From a bacterium (GTDB lineage: Bacteria; Verrucomicrobiota; Kiritimatiellia; UBA8416): DNA of 6,479 nucleotides. The notes beneath the pieces were generated by a model. The model made no database searches. It saw only the letters and a program-made list of their open reading frames with translations, and was not told where the DNA came from. Every line of letters starts with the position of its first letter. The first letter of the stretch is position 1. Of the stretch, positions 6,277-6,479 are shown piece after piece. The position numbers and the translations under genes are program-made. The stretch is from positions 1-6,479 of the forward strand of contig JAIFLS010000057.1 in NCBI GenBank assembly GCA_020048935.1. Reading direction: 5' to 3'.

Positions 6277-6304
6277 GTAGCCGCGATCGGTGATCGCGGA
6301 CGCC
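6277..6304 (+). repeat. REP-like hairpin element D
   Basis: GTAG (6277-6280) directly precedes arm CCGCGATC (6281-6288), loop GGT (6289-6291) and arm GATCGCGG (6292-6299), a perfect 8-bp stem, followed by ACGCC (6300-6304). Element A read on the minus strand likewise has its hairpin followed by ACGCC after two bases. It begins 31 bases after the cyclase stop and has no T-run, so it is not a standard intrinsic terminator. Confidence 0.7.
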
Positions 6305-6314
6305 GAGCCCAATG

Positions 6315-6346
6315 GTCTTCAGTCTTCGGTCTTCAGTCTTCAGTCT
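6315..6346. repeat. Heptamer tandem repeat, GTCTTCA
   Basis: Four full units and a partial one: GTCTTCA (6315), GTCTTCG (6322), GTCTTCA (6329), GTCTTCA (6336), GTCT (6343). It is intergenic, between the cyclase and the next gene. The single G/A change makes the tract nearly perfect, which suggests recent slippage or active turnover. The unit length equals that of the GTTGGAT tract at the left end, but the sequence is unrelated. Confidence 0.85.
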
Positions 6347-6392
6347 GGACCCCCTCCAAAACCCCTAATGGAAACCCTTAGGAAGAAATCTG

Positions 6393-6422
6393 TTGACTTT
6401 CCGGTTTCGCCTGTGCGATACT
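6393..6422 (+). promoter_or_regulatory. Sigma70-type promoter for the gene at 6460
   Basis: TTGACT (6393-6398, five of six to consensus) is followed after 18 bases by GATACT (6417-6422); an overlapping TACTAT (6419-6424) at spacing 20 is an alternative -10. The rightmost possible transcription start near 6430 would leave a leader of about 30 bases to the GTG start. The placement in front of a well-formed ribosome binding site supports it. Confidence 0.65.
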
Positions 6423-6459
6423 ATAGCCAGAGTAAGAAAGAAGTTCAGGAGAGCGAGTC

Positions 6460-6479
6460 GTGAATCGGGGTTGGCGAGT
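6460..6479 (+). CDS. Start of a further gene, cut by the window end
   Basis: AGGAG (6447-6451) lies eight bases before GTG 6460, and a good promoter lies upstream. Only six full codons are visible, reading M-N-R-G-W-R. That is too little to assign a product. The start call rests on the ribosome binding site and promoter alone. Confidence 0.55.

Noticed and set aside
6281..6299. An intrinsic terminator for the cyclase at the element D hairpin
   Set aside because: The stem is good but no T-tract follows, and the GTAG tag and 3-base loop match the hairpin family better.

Overview
The window is a chromosomal stretch from a GC-rich Gram-negative-type bacterium. It holds a type II fatty-acid synthesis cluster (fabD, fabG, acpP, fabF), then a membrane-bound class III nucleotide cyclase, then the first codons of another gene. 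All genes read on the + strand. Several features fit a PVC-group organism, perhaps of the Kiritimatiellota kind: a CHASE2 cyclase with its characteristic C-terminal tail, FabD with GLSLGEW instead of GHSLGEY, heptamer tandem repeats between genes, and many small intergenic palindromes. That placement is an inference, held at low to moderate confidence, because no rRNA or marker phylogeny is available here.

Layout. Bases 1-56 are a short leader with a heptamer tandem repeat. FabD (57-989), FabG (1075-1818) and ACP (1873-2112) follow with gaps of 85 and 54 bases, and each has a good Shine-Dalgarno sequence. A strong intrinsic terminator (2134-2164) closes acpP. fabF (2201-3423) has its own ribosome binding site but is broken near 2761. 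About 16 bases are missing compared with the family, so the N-terminal part (catalytic Cys) and the C-terminal part (His/Lys/His) lie in different frames. A second strong terminator (3456-3496) ends the cluster. The 378-base gap 3424-3801 then carries four hairpin elements in alternating orientation. The cyclase (3802-6246) starts at TTG. The last gap (6247-6459) holds another hairpin element, a second heptamer tandem repeat and a good promoter for a gene starting at GTG 6460.

Functionally, FabD loads malonate onto ACP, FabF condenses malonyl-ACP with the growing acyl-ACP, and FabG reduces the 3-ketoacyl product, all on the phosphopantetheine arm of ACP. The cyclase is a separate signalling unit: an extracytoplasmic CHASE2 sensor, three membrane helices and a cytosolic catalytic domain with class IIIb residues.

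The most interesting non-coding signal is a set of six intergenic palindromes at 1014, 3500, 3581, 3638, 3748 and 6277. Each has arms of 7-9 bp around a 3-base loop, directly preceded on one strand by GTAG, GTGG or GGAG. That is the architecture of REP elements mobilised by RAYT (REP-associated tyrosine) transposases. Four of them form two head-to-head pairs, as in BIMEs. Unusually, the arm sequences differ from copy to copy.
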